Part shown: in pieces, positions 27,570 through 36,587 of the stretch
Position numbering within the stretch: position 1 is the first letter of the stretch
Layout: each line of letters opens with the position of its first letter
Source: Carboxylicivirga sp.
GTDB taxonomy: Bacteria; Bacteroidota; Bacteroidia; Bacteroidales; Marinilabiliaceae
Direction: 5' to 3'
NCBI GenBank assembly: GCA_025210475.1
Contig: JAOARW010000046.1
Coordinates: 248,001-312,000 of the forward strand
DNA: 64,000 nt
Made by a program: the position numbers and the translations under genes
The notes under the pieces: generated by a model
Told to the model about the DNA's origin: nothing
The model's database searches: none
What the model saw: the letters and a program-made list of their open reading frames with translations, nothing else

Positions 27570-29336
27570 ATGGAAATCGTTCAATTAAGCATAGATAATA
27601 AAAAGGTAGTTGTTGAAAAAGGCACTACCATCTTAGAGGCAGCTAAAAACATCGGGGTGGATATTCCAACTTTATGTCATATGAAGCTGCACGATATGAA
27701 CATTGAGAATAAGCCAGGCGGATGTCGTGTTTGCGTGGTTGAAGTGGAAGGTCGTCGTAACTTAGCACCGGCTTGTAAAACGGAATGTACCGAAGGTATG
27801 GATATTCAAACACACTCTGTACGTGTCGTAAATGCCCGTCGTACTGTTATGGAGTTGATCTTATCTGATCACCCGTTTGAGTGTTTGGTATGTTCTAAGT
27901 CTGGCGATTGTGAGTTGCAGACAATGGCTCAGAACCTAGGTATTCGCGAAGTACGTTACCAGGGTGAGAAGAATAAATATAAGAGTGATGAGTCGCCGGC
28001 TATCGTTCGCGAAATGGAGAAGTGTATCATGTGTCGTCGATGCGAAACAGCTTGTAACGAAGTGCAAACAGTAGGTGTGCTTTCGGCTGTTAACCGTGGT
28101 TTTGAGTCAGTTGTAGCGCCAGCTTTCGAAATGGACTTGGATCACTCTGCATGTACCTTCTGTGGTCAGTGTGTGGCTGTTTGTCCAACAGGTGCTTTAA
28201 CCGAGCGTGATAGCTCAGCTAAGGTGATGGATGCCATCGTTGATCCTAAGAAAACAGTGATTGTTCAGACGGCTCCGGCTGTTCGTGCTGCCTTAGGTGA
28301 AGAGTTCGGCATGGAAGCAGGTACTTTGGTAACTGGTAAAATGGTTTCAGCTTTGCGCAAATTAGGTTTCGACCATGTATTTGATACTGATTTTGCAGCT
28401 GACTTGACCATTATGGAAGAAGGTACGGAGTTGCTTGGTCGATTAGGTAAGCATTTGGCAGGCGATAAGGATGTGAAGTTACCAATCTTAACATCTTGTT
28501 GTCCGGGTTGGGTGAACTTCTTTGAGCACCAATTCCCTGATATGCTAGATATTCCTTCAACAGCTAAATCGCCTCAGCAGATGTTTGGTGCCATTGCCAA
28601 AACGTATTTTGCTGACCAGTTAAAGCAGAAGCGTGAAGACGTTGTTGTCGTTTCAGTGATGCCTTGTTTGGCTAAGAAATATGAGTGTGCCCGCGATGAA
28701 TTTAAGGTAGATGGTGATCCGGATGTTAACTTGTCAATCTCTACACGTGAATTGGCTCAGATGATCCGTAACGCCAACTTGAACTTCGAAGCATTGGAAG
28801 AAGATGATTTCGACCAGCCACTAGGAGAATCAACAGGGGCTGCCGTTATCTTTGGTACAACAGGTGGTGTAATTGAGGCAGCTGTTCGTACGGCTTATGA
28901 GGTGCACACCAAGAAGCCACTTCCTAAAGTAGATTTTGAAGAATTACGCGGTTTCGATGGTATCCGTTCGGCAACAATCGATTTTGATGGTCTTCCTATC
29001 AATATTGGTATTGCACACGGATTAGGAAATGCCCGTAAACTTCTTGAAGATATCAGAGCCGGTAAGTCACAGTTCCATGCCATTGAGATTATGGCTTGTC
29101 CTGGTGGATGTATCGGTGGTGGTGGTCAGCCATATCACCACGGTGATGTTGAGGTGTTGAAGAAACGTCAGAAGGCCATTTACGAAGAAGACAAAGGTAA
29201 AGTACTTCGTAAGTCGCACGAGAATCCATTTATTCAGAAGTTATATTCTGAGTTCTTAGGAGAGCCTTGCGGACACAAGTCGCATGAGTTGCTTCACACG
29301 CACTATTACGATAAGAAAAAGAAGGTTGAAATCTAA
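27570..29336 (+). CDS. hydA: [FeFe] hydrogenase catalytic subunit HydA (HndD type), set 2
   Basis: Catalytic subunit, 588 aa. It has N-terminal [2Fe-2S] (C36, C52, C55, C69), a His/Cys cluster (H101, C105, C108, C114) and two ferredoxin clusters. The H-cluster motifs are all canonical: TSCCPGW (308-314, C310/C311), VMPCLAKKYE (C366) and IMACPGGCIGGGGQP. The C-terminal HThYYDKKKK tail is typical. Codon use is strongly biased as in rpoBC, which points to abundant protein. It is probably the main fermentative hydrogenase of this organism. It overlaps nothing and is followed by a hairpin spacer and hydC. Confidence 0.97.
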   Translation: MEIVQLSIDNKKVVVEKGTTILEAAKNIGVDIPTLCHMKLHDMNIENKPGGCRVCVVEVEGRRNLAPACKTECTEGMDIQTHSVRVVNARRTVMELILSDHPFECLVCSKSGDCELQTMAQNLGIREVRYQGEKNKYKSDESPAIVREMEKCIMCRRCETACNEVQTVGVLSAVNRGFESVVAPAFEMDLDHSACTFCGQCVAVCPTGALTERDSSAKVMDAIVDPKKTVIVQTAPAVRAALGEEFGMEAGTLVTGKMVSALRKLGFDHVFDTDFAADLTIMEEGTELLGRLGKHLAGDKDVKLPILTSCCPGWVNFFEHQFPDMLDIPSTAKSPQQMFGAIAKTYFADQLKQKREDVVVVSVMPCLAKKYECARDEFKVDGDPDVNLSISTRELAQMIRNANLNFEALEEDDFDQPLGESTGAAVIFGTTGGVIEAAVRTAYEVHTKKPLPKVDFEELRGFDGIRSATIDFDGLPINIGIAHGLGNARKLLEDIRAGKSQFHAIEIMACPGGCIGGGGQPYHHGDVEVLKKRQKAIYEEDKGKVLRKSHENPFIQKLYSEFLGEPCGHKSHELLHTHYYDKKKKVEI

Positions 29337-29339
29337 AAA

Positions 29340-29392
29340 AGTATCAAGATATAAGTATCAAGATGCAAGACCGTCTTGATACTTGATACTTG
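29340..29392 (+). repeat. Tandem and inverted GTATCAAGAT repeats forming a hairpin
   Basis: Two direct copies of GTATCAAGAT (29341-29350, 29355-29364) are followed by inverted copies (CTTGATAC, two overlapping). AAGTATCAAGA at 29353-29363 and TCTTGATACTT at 29374-29384 form a perfect 11-bp stem with a 10-nt loop. It lies between hydA and hydC of one operon and may act as an mRNA-stability element. Confidence 0.65.
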
Positions 29393-29418
29393 AATCTTTT
29401 ATCTTAAAGAAAAGACAA

Positions 29419-29895
29419 ATGGCAAATATAAAATTACCCGCCGCTAAGGTGGAAGAATTAAAAGGAAGATGTAAAGAGCTTGGTAATGAGGGAGGCGAGT
29501 TGATTAACGCCCTTCATGCAGCTCAGGAATTATTTGGCTATCTGCCTGCCGAAGTTCAGGAGTTGGTAGCTAGCGAAATGAATGTTTCTGTAGCGCACGT
29601 TTATGGTGTGGTAACATTCTATTCATTCTTCTCAATGATTCCAAAAGGAGAGCATCCAATCTCAATCTGTATGGGTACTGCTTGTTATGTACGTGGTGCT
29701 GAGAAAGTATTGGATGAATTCAAGCGTCACTTGGATGTAAAAGTTGGTGAAACAACCGAAGATGGTAAGTTCTCAATCAGCTGTTTGCGTTGTGTTGGTG
29801 CTTGTGGTTTAGCTCCAGTTGTTACTGTAGGCGAAAAAGTTTATGGTCGTGTAGCAGCAGAAGATGTAAAAGGTATTTTAGAAGAATATAAGTAA
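29419..29895 (+). CDS. hydC: HydC/HndA-type subunit (NuoE-like), set 2
   Basis: NuoE-like [2Fe-2S] subunit. The ATG at 29419 gives 158 aa. A TTG 36 bp upstream lies in the hairpin and is rejected. Cluster cysteines: C-x4-C in I-C-M-G-T-A-C and C-x3-C in R-C-V-G-A-C, after the AHVYGVVTFYSFFSM segment. It completes the second trimer. The order HndB-HydB-HydA-HydC differs from set 1 (HydC-HydB-HydA). It is separated from hydA by a hairpin, which may set a different expression level. A strong terminator follows. Confidence 0.95.
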   Translation: MANIKLPAAKVEELKGRCKELGNEGGELINALHAAQELFGYLPAEVQELVASEMNVSVAHVYGVVTFYSFFSMIPKGEHPISICMGTACYVRGAEKVLDEFKRHLDVKVGETTEDGKFSISCLRCVGACGLAPVVTVGEKVYGRVAAEDVKGILEEYK

Positions 29896-29915
29896 ATTAC
29901 ATCGTTAGAATATTG

Positions 29916-29947
29916 GAACCGCCTCATGTTATGGGGCGGTTTTTTTT
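29916..29947 (+). terminator. Intrinsic terminator after hydC set 2
   Basis: AACCGCC / GGCGGTT stem followed by eight T. It is 21 bp after the stop and ends the second hydrogenase operon. Confidence 0.85.
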
Positions 29948-30090
29948 GCCTTTGATATTGCACAAGTAATGGAACAACTATCAATTATAACTTGATGCTG
30001 TCCTTATGGGCTAGCACAGCATTATAGTACATCCATAGGTTTTCAAAGCAACTGCCTCAATGAAACAATTTATTACAAGGCGCGTAGTTC

Positions 30091-30116
30091 TTATTTACTC
30101 AGTTTAGAGTAAATAA
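30091..30116. promoter_or_regulatory. Perfect 10-bp inverted repeat upstream of the CAP gene
   Basis: TTATTTACTC at 30091-30100 and GAGTAAATAA at 30107-30116 are exact reverse complements separated by six bases. The element ends 19 bp before the ATG at 30136, so an operator for a dimeric regulator or a leader hairpin is plausible. No T-run supports termination. Confidence 0.5.
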
Positions 30117-30135
30117 ACACTCAATACGCAACATT

Positions 30136-31014
30136 ATGAAATTAAATAAGGTATTTATCTTATTATGTGCAACCACACTATTTATTAGCTGTTCATCCGA
30201 TGATGACTCAATGCAGCCATTAAGCCTTAAAGAACAACAGTTGAAGGTAATCAATGCCTCGCGGGCAGCCCATGGTGCGCCTGCAGTTCAATTAGATGAA
30301 TTAGCTAGCCGGGTGGCCGATGAAATGGCACGACATGCCGCCGAGGAAAAATTGATGGGACATTATAATCTCGATGGTGAAAAGCCATATATGCGCTACG
30401 CCAAAGCCGGTGGATATGATCATGTAACAGAGAATGCTGCTGCTTATTGGTCGAGCGAGGATTTTAATGGCAGCGATGAGCATGTTTTAAATACCATGAA
30501 AGAATTGCATGCGGCTTTTATGGCGGAAAAAGCACCCAATGATGGTCACAAACAAGCTGTGATCAACAAGCATCATACGCACGTAGGTATTGGAATGGCT
30601 TGGGATGGTAAGCAGTTTCGCTATTATGAAGAATACCTTGATCGTTATCTGGAATTTAAAAACATTAGCCAATCAGTCAGTACAAGTAAAGCCATTACTT
30701 TTAGTATAAGGCCATTGAGTGCGGAACATTACATCCATGCTTTTGCTGTGCTTCGCGAATCTTTACCTAACACAATGACGGCCAATGAAGCCAGCTCACA
30801 CACTTATTATATGGATGGTGGCGACCAGTATCTGGTGGAGGCTGTTTCGAAGATGGAAGAAGATAATGAGGGATGGTTTTCGTATTCATTTACACCCGGC
30901 AAAACAGGCTATTATTACGTTCAAATCTTTTTAGACAGCAAACCATTCGAAGGCTCTTTCAGTTCGGCAGGAAAGATACAGGCTTCTGGTTTGGGCTTTT
31001 TCGTGAATGAATAA
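30136..31014 (+). CDS. CAP/SCP-domain lipoprotein
   Basis: Protein of 292 aa starting MKLNKVFILLCATTLF with the lipobox I-S-C at residue 20, followed by a Ser/Asp-rich stretch. It is therefore probably surface or periplasmic. Residues about 35-175 carry a CAP (SCP/PR-1-like) domain: VINASRAAHGAPAV, ADEMARHAAEEKLMGHYN, TENAA and KQAVINKHHTHVGIGMAW. The C-terminal 110 residues form a beta-rich domain (YYVQIFLDSKP). It sits alone between the hydrogenase operon and hydG, with no clear link to either. Function of the CAP domain here is unknown. Confidence 0.82.
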   Translation: MKLNKVFILLCATTLFISCSSDDDSMQPLSLKEQQLKVINASRAAHGAPAVQLDELASRVADEMARHAAEEKLMGHYNLDGEKPYMRYAKAGGYDHVTENAAAYWSSEDFNGSDEHVLNTMKELHAAFMAEKAPNDGHKQAVINKHHTHVGIGMAWDGKQFRYYEEYLDRYLEFKNISQSVSTSKAITFSIRPLSAEHYIHAFAVLRESLPNTMTANEASSHTYYMDGGDQYLVEAVSKMEEDNEGWFSYSFTPGKTGYYYVQIFLDSKPFEGSFSSAGKIQASGLGFFVNE

Positions 31015-31155
31015 TAATTTAAATAAGGAATGGGTACAGAATTTTAAGAAGTACACTTAAAGCTAGCATTATCGTGTATTTCTTAATAGCTCTTAACATG
31101 ATAACATTCAGTAAATAATTCTGGTATTTTGTTGCTTAAATTAGCTTAAAACCCC

Positions 31156-31163
31156 TAATTTTG
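31156..31163 (+). promoter_or_regulatory. Candidate -7 element of the hydG promoter
   Basis: TAATTTTG fits the Bacteroidota TAnnTTTG -7 box. A TTGC at 31132-31135 lies 20 bp upstream as a possible -33 element. Transcription would start near 31170, before the ATG at 31209. This supports that ATG over the TTG at 31161, which would fall inside the promoter. Confidence 0.5.
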
Positions 31164-31208
31164 AGGTATTGGAGTCATGATGGGGACATCAAGGTAAAAG
31201 CAAGTCAA

Positions 31209-32642
31209 ATGTCAATAATTTATAATCCGCAGCAATATAAGTTGGCTGATAAGCCAATGGAGAATTTTATCGATCCGGATGAAATTCAAGAGATATTGGA
31301 TTCACACTTGAATCCTACAATGGATCAGGTCAACGAGATTATTTCTAAATCCTTAAATAAGCAACGCCTGAGCCTGCAGGAAACTGCCGTATTGATAAAT
31401 GCCAACGAGCCAGAGATGGTCGAGGCAATTAAATCGGCGGCAAAACAACTTAAAGAGCAGGTTTATGGAAAGCGCATCGTGTTATTTGCACCCTTATATA
31501 TTGGCAATTTGTGCATTAACGACTGTGCTTACTGCGGATTTCGCTCAACCAATAAAAAGCAGGAACGCATTACATTGGGTAAGCAGGATATCATTGATCA
31601 GGTGGTGGCTTTGGAAGATACCGGTCACAAGCGATTGATATTGGTCTATGGAGAACATCCGCGTTATGATGCTCAATTTATTGCCGATACGGTTAAGATT
31701 GTCTATGGTGTAAAGCACGAAAATGGAGAAATACGCCGCGTTAATATTAATGCAGCACCTTTGGATGTGGAAGGCTATAAAATCGTGAAGGAAGCGGGAA
31801 TTGGTACTTACCAGATTTTCCAGGAGACCTATCACAAGCCAACTTACGAAAAGGTTCACCTCAAAGGAACCAAAAAGCATTTTGATTGGCGTTTGGCAGG
31901 TTTGGACCGGGCACAGGAAGCCGGTATTGATGATGTGGGTATTGGCGCTCTGTTTGGTTTATATGACTGGCGATTTGAAGTCCTGGGGCTTTTGCGCCAT
32001 GTGAACCATTTCGAAGCAGTTTACAACGTCGGTCCACATACCATTTCATTTCCACGTATCCAGTCAGCTTCAGGCTTTGAAGTGGATAAGCAATACGATG
32101 TAAGCGATGCTGATTTTACCAAACTGGTAGCCATTTTGCGTTTAGCGGTACCTTACACCGGATTAATCCTTACGGCCCGCGAGCCGGGCTACATTCGCGA
32201 TGAGATATTACAATACGGCGTTTCTCAGATCGATGGAGGAACCAACATTGAATTAAAAGGTTATACCAGTCATAAAGAGCAGCAGGATTTAGATCATGAA
32301 CAGTTTGAGATTTGTGATGATCGATCCTTAAACGAAGTGATGGAAGAGCTGGTTGAAGATGGTTATATTCCTTCCTTTTGTACAGCTTGTTACCGTTTGA
32401 ACCGGACAGGCGAGCATTTTATGGAGTTTTCAGTGCCGGGCTTTATTAAGCGCTTTTGCCAGCCCAATGCCATCCTGACATTAGCCGAATATCTGGAAGA
32501 TTATGCTCCCGAAAAGACCAAAGAAAAGGGCTATCAGCTAATTGAGGACAGTTTAAAAGATTATGAAGATGAGCGATTCAAATCCAAGTTGATAGAGCGT
32601 TTAGGAAAAATAAAAGAAGGTGAGCGCGATTTATACTTTTAA
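31209..32642 (+). CDS. hydG: [FeFe]-hydrogenase maturase HydG
   Basis: Radical-SAM enzyme that cleaves tyrosine to supply CO and CN ligands of the H-cluster. From the ATG at 31209 it is 477 aa, a normal length. The SAM-cluster motif C102-x3-C106-x2-C109 (LCINDCAYCGF) is visible, followed by TNKKQERITL. The second cluster motif at the C-terminus is C391-x2-C394-x22-C417 (FCTACYR to FIKRFC), which is diagnostic of HydG. The other maturases HydE and HydF are not present in this window. A bidirectional terminator follows. Confidence 0.96.
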   Translation: MSIIYNPQQYKLADKPMENFIDPDEIQEILDSHLNPTMDQVNEIISKSLNKQRLSLQETAVLINANEPEMVEAIKSAAKQLKEQVYGKRIVLFAPLYIGNLCINDCAYCGFRSTNKKQERITLGKQDIIDQVVALEDTGHKRLILVYGEHPRYDAQFIADTVKIVYGVKHENGEIRRVNINAAPLDVEGYKIVKEAGIGTYQIFQETYHKPTYEKVHLKGTKKHFDWRLAGLDRAQEAGIDDVGIGALFGLYDWRFEVLGLLRHVNHFEAVYNVGPHTISFPRIQSASGFEVDKQYDVSDADFTKLVAILRLAVPYTGLILTAREPGYIRDEILQYGVSQIDGGTNIELKGYTSHKEQQDLDHEQFEICDDRSLNEVMEELVEDGYIPSFCTACYRLNRTGEHFMEFSVPGFIKRFCQPNAILTLAEYLEDYAPEKTKEKGYQLIEDSLKDYEDERFKSKLIERLGKIKEGERDLYF

Positions 32643-32670
32643 ATTCATGCGAGCTTGATAAAAAATAAGA

Positions 32671-32703
32671 AATGGCGAAGCAACAATGCTTCGCCATTTT
32701 TAT
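32671..32703. terminator. Bidirectional terminator between hydG and the minus-strand gene
   Basis: AATGGCGAAGCA / TGCTTCGCCATT, a perfect 12-bp stem with an ACAA loop, followed by TTTTATTTTTG on the plus strand. An A-rich flank on the left gives a T-run on the minus strand, so it can serve both convergent units. Confidence 0.85.
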
Positions 32704-32772
32704 TTTTGCTATATTATGTGATGTTAACCAAATTTAAATTTCGGCGTTCAGATCTGTAAGCTTGTGACTTGT

Positions 32773-34545
32773 TTAATGCTTCGACACTTTAAATTGAAGT
32801 GTTTCAATATTGCTGTTGCCAAGTTTATCAGTAGCTTCCACTTCCACACTGTAAATCTTTTCTTCTTTAAAAAGTTCCATGCTTGACGGAGAACCATTGG
32901 CATTGTAATTCTTTTTAGTACCGCCATCCACACTGTAGAAAATGCTATTGGTTCCGCAATGTTTATCCGTGGCACCAATGTACAGTTTCACAAATGGAGG
33001 ATATACATTAACCGTCTTCCCTTCAACCAACTCTTGTCGCGTGGGCTTAATGCTAAAGTTCATAAATACTTCGGGCCCTTCCGTATCAACAAATACCTGG
33101 CTAGTCTTCGGTGCTTCCTGATTATTAACATTATCAACTGAAAAGAATGTTATCTCATGAAATCCCGTTTCCGGTAGTTTAAACTTTAGTGCCTCTTGTT
33201 CATTGGCATTGTTAATGCTTGAGATCGTTTTTTGAATACCGGAGGCATTATCTTCCGAGAATAGATTAATTTCGGTTGAAGTGCTGATGAACAGAGTATC
33301 ACGATTAAAAAACTGCGGGCCTTTATAATCGATACCAGTTGATGGCGCTTCGGTGTCCATAAATACGCTAAGCTTTTTTGCCTTTGATTTATTTTCAACC
33401 ATATCATACGATTCGTAATAAATCGATTGCAATCCTTTACTGGTATCAAAGGCGAAGGGTTCAGAATATTTTTTGTCAATTTCTACCCGGTTAGTACCAT
33501 ACATCGTTCGGTCAATTACCATGTTGTTATCTTTGGCATCGAGCTCACAGCGGCTCCGTTCAGAAACATATAAGTAGTCGCCTTTGTACTCATCGACAGT
33601 TATGCTCGCTGTGGCCTCTGGTGGATCATAGTCAATTACAAAGGAGAAAGTGGTCATGTCGTCACCTGCAATATTTTCTGTATGGCTACTGCCATCAGAA
33701 CGGTTACCCACTTTATCGCTGGCCCAGAATTTAAAATCATGGTTACCATTCTCGATGGTACTTAAATCAATTGGTTGAGAATAAGTTTTTATCGGATCGT
33801 TATTTAACTGGTATTTGATGTGTTTTACTCCACTCGTTTTGTCTGTTGCCAACAGTTGTATTTTCGATCGGGCCGAAACGATCTCGCCGGCCACATCACC
33901 AACTAATTTCCAGCTGACTGCAGGAGCGGTTTTATCAACCGTAAAATGTTTTTCTTTAATATCTTCCACGTTACCTACATTATCAACACTGTAGTATTTA
34001 AGTGAGTAACTTAGCTCTGCAGGTATGTCAATTAATCCTTCTACCAGTTTAAATGGCTCGCCGTTGAGGCTGTAGTAAGTATTGGCCACACCCGAAGTTT
34101 TATCTTTGGCACTTAGATCGATTTGAAGACCACCTCCAAAGAATAAGCTGTCGTTTCGCAGGTATTTCTGAGCATTATTAAATGAGCATGCTGTAATGGG
34201 AGCGATACCATCAGCATACACCTCAAATACTACATCAGCGACCGGGTAAACCAGTTTCTTGGTTTCAGGATCGACTTGTGAGGGGGTTCGAATGGTATTG
34301 ATCCCTTCTGAATCAAAATAGAACGGATTGGCGTATTTCGGCGTACTTTCACTTTTAAGGGTTTGGGTATCGCCTTGTGTTCCCGGACTGGTTGATAGCA
34401 TTAAGTACATTGGCTGATGCCGGTTAGCAAATAAGCGTCCCTGCTCGTTGCGATACATTTTTTTAGGATGATTGGCTTGTTGTTGCGCTTGCATACTGAT
34501 GACAAGCATTAGCAATAAAAAGATACTGCTTAGGTTCTTTTTCAT
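32773..34545 (-). CDS. OmpL47-like repeat protein, secreted
   Basis: Secreted protein. The ATG at 34545 (MKKNLSSIFLLLMLV, signal peptide ending near MQA) gives 590 aa. An upstream in-frame extension would lack a signal. The body has repeated modules of about 90-100 aa of the OmpL47/Ig-like type. Each carries a hallmark such as YYSLNGEPF / VDNVGN / FTVDKTAP, IKYQLNNDP / SDKVGNRSDG, or ISSINN / FSVDNVNN. The family is found on the surface or in adhesive repeat proteins. No catalytic motif is seen. The next gene is divergent. Confidence 0.7.
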   Translation of the reverse strand: MKKNLSSIFLLLMLVISMQAQQQANHPKKMYRNEQGRLFANRHQPMYLMLSTSPGTQGDTQTLKSESTPKYANPFYFDSEGINTIRTPSQVDPETKKLVYPVADVVFEVYADGIAPITACSFNNAQKYLRNDSLFFGGGLQIDLSAKDKTSGVANTYYSLNGEPFKLVEGLIDIPAELSYSLKYYSVDNVGNVEDIKEKHFTVDKTAPAVSWKLVGDVAGEIVSARSKIQLLATDKTSGVKHIKYQLNNDPIKTYSQPIDLSTIENGNHDFKFWASDKVGNRSDGSSHTENIAGDDMTTFSFVIDYDPPEATASITVDEYKGDYLYVSERSRCELDAKDNNMVIDRTMYGTNRVEIDKKYSEPFAFDTSKGLQSIYYESYDMVENKSKAKKLSVFMDTEAPSTGIDYKGPQFFNRDTLFISTSTEINLFSEDNASGIQKTISSINNANEQEALKFKLPETGFHEITFFSVDNVNNQEAPKTSQVFVDTEGPEVFMNFSIKPTRQELVEGKTVNVYPPFVKLYIGATDKHCGTNSIFYSVDGGTKKNYNANGSPSSMELFKEEKIYSVEVEATDKLGNSNIETLQFKVSKH

Positions 34546-34934
34546 GAACATGATCAAATTAAAATTTGTAGACTTAAACGTGTGTTTAGTGATTCCCAAT
34601 ACTAATACGACGTAAGGCTGCTTGGGTTACTCAGATTCGTAAGAAGTAATTAACAATTAAGCCCCATTTTGACGAGCTAACATATTTCGAAGATTAACGG
34701 AAGAGAATAGGGTTTAACGAATGTTGGAAACTTATGAGGGTTTAGAATTTCTTTAATACAAAATAAATAAGATAAAAACATCCTAAAATACCTTGAAATT
34801 TAAAACTAATGAATACTTTCGTTGTTTATAAAGCTTAATCAGGAAAGTTGCGAATTGGTGTATCTCGGTTGAATGTGTGTGTGGCTCATTGTTATTCCTA
34901 AAATCATCTTCAGACTTCCATTAAAAAAATACGG
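34546..34934. other. 390-bp divergent intergenic region
   Basis: AT-rich spacer between the starts of the OmpL47-like gene (minus) and the acyl-CoA dehydrogenase gene (plus). I found no exact TAnnTTTG element and no convincing hairpin or repeat. It probably contains two promoters that I cannot place. Confidence 0.3.
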
Positions 34935-36464
34935 ATGATAACAAAAGAAATTAAAGCAGTTGAGGATAATAGTCTGTCAAGTCAATTCTCAAACTTATTA
35001 AAAGGATTAAAAGAGAAAATGAAAAGTGTGTATCACGAACGGAGTGATATCAACCAGTTGGGAATAAACAGAGGTATGCCGCCTTTTGTGATGCGTGAGA
35101 TTATGTCGGTTAATCCTTTTTTAGCTATTATACCAAAAGAACATGGAGGACTTGGCGGCGATGTAAAGGAGAGTATTGCTCTTATGTCGGCAGCCTCTTA
35201 TGAATCTCTGGCTTTGTCCTTAACTTTTGGGATTAATATGGCTTTGTTTCTGCAACCTGTCATCAAAGCGGCCCAACCAGAAGCTAAAGCAGCTGTACTG
35301 AAACGTTTTGTAGAGCAACAAAATATGGGAGGCTTAATGATTACCGAGCCGGATTTCGGCAGTGATGCTTTAAATATGCGAACATCCTATATTGAAAAGG
35401 ATAATTATGCCCACCTGCGTGGCGTAAAACATTGGGCAGGCCTAACCGGATGGGCTGATTTTTGGTTGTTAACGGCTCGTAAAGATACCGGTGACGAGCG
35501 ATTGGCACGGGATCTTGACTTTTTTATCTGTGATGTAACACAAGCTAATCAAGGTATAAAAGTGGAAGAGTTCTTCGAAAATCTGGGACTTTACCAGATA
35601 CCATACGGACGAAATAAGATTGATGTTCAGATTCCGGCAGTGCAGCGATTGGTGCCTGAAAAATCGGGCATTAAACTAATGCTTGATCTTTTGCATCGAA
35701 GCCGTATGTCGTTTCCGGGCATGGCCATGGGCTTTATTCAGCGCATGATGGATGAGGCCATCGATCATTGTCAGAAACGTTTTGTGGGAGGTAAGAGTCT
35801 GTTGAGCTATGACCAGGTGCAACAACGCATAAGTCAGATTCAGTCTTATTTCACAACGGTATCGGCATATTGTGTCAACAGCAGTAAAAAGGCCGGATTG
35901 ATAAAAGATTTGTCAATGATGGGCATAGAAGCCAATGCCGTTAAAAGTTTGTCGACCGACATGATGCAAGCGGCCTCGCAAACCTTATTGCAACTGGTGG
36001 GGGCCAAAGGTTATAAACTGAATCACATTGCCGGGCGTTCTACTGTTGATAGCCGTCCATTCCAAATATTTGAAGGCTCAAACGATATGTTGTACTCTCA
36101 AATATCAGAGAGTGTGATTAAGTTGATGCGTAAGGCAAAACAAGCCAACCTTTTTGATTTTATGAAGTCTTTTGATCTGACGAGTAACGCTGCAAACCTG
36201 GTAAAAGACTTGTTTAATTTTGATTTGGATTTTAGTATTCCGCAGCGTAAGATGGTTGAACTGGGACAGGTATTAAGCAGGGTAATTTCGATGGAGCATG
36301 TTGTGGCTCTTAGTAATAAGGGTTTCTCTGAAAAACTGATTGATGGAACCATCGTTCATCTGCGCCAGGAAATGCAGCAACTCCTGGCTTCTTTTAATGT
36401 GAACAACGAAACCAAAGTAATAGAAGATTACAAAGGGAAATCTGACTGGTTAAGTTTTGTTTAA
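34935..36464 (+). CDS. Acyl-CoA dehydrogenase family protein
   Basis: Flavoprotein of 509 aa. The family order is visible: an N-terminal helical domain with PKEHGGLGG (about 73-81), the substrate/FAD beta domain with MITEPDFGSDALNM and WAGLTGWADF, and the helical C-domain with FQIFEGSND, where the Glu of FEGSND is the probable catalytic base. It is longer than the usual 380-aa family members because of an extended C-terminal segment of about 110 residues. It is alone on its transcript. Substrate chain length and electron acceptor cannot be inferred from sequence alone. Confidence 0.85.
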   Translation: MITKEIKAVEDNSLSSQFSNLLKGLKEKMKSVYHERSDINQLGINRGMPPFVMREIMSVNPFLAIIPKEHGGLGGDVKESIALMSAASYESLALSLTFGINMALFLQPVIKAAQPEAKAAVLKRFVEQQNMGGLMITEPDFGSDALNMRTSYIEKDNYAHLRGVKHWAGLTGWADFWLLTARKDTGDERLARDLDFFICDVTQANQGIKVEEFFENLGLYQIPYGRNKIDVQIPAVQRLVPEKSGIKLMLDLLHRSRMSFPGMAMGFIQRMMDEAIDHCQKRFVGGKSLLSYDQVQQRISQIQSYFTTVSAYCVNSSKKAGLIKDLSMMGIEANAVKSLSTDMMQAASQTLLQLVGAKGYKLNHIAGRSTVDSRPFQIFEGSNDMLYSQISESVIKLMRKAKQANLFDFMKSFDLTSNAANLVKDLFNFDLDFSIPQRKMVELGQVLSRVISMEHVVALSNKGFSEKLIDGTIVHLRQEMQQLLASFNVNNETKVIEDYKGKSDWLSFV

Positions 36465-36471
36465 AAAAATA

Positions 36472-36515
36472 GGATCGCATCAAATTCTATAGTTTATTGA
36501 TGCGATCCAAATTAT
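36472..36515 (+). terminator. Hairpin after the acyl-CoA dehydrogenase gene
   Basis: GGATCGCATCAA and TTGATGCGATCC are perfectly complementary 12-mers with a 13-nt loop, followed after a few bases by an AT-rich tract. It is located in the convergent gap and probably terminates the plus-strand transcript. Confidence 0.6.
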
Positions 36516-36587
36516 ATTTTTTCCTGACAAAACTTATAAACCTGAGTTCGTTTTAAATTTTAGAGCTCAGGTTGTAAATAACCCACT

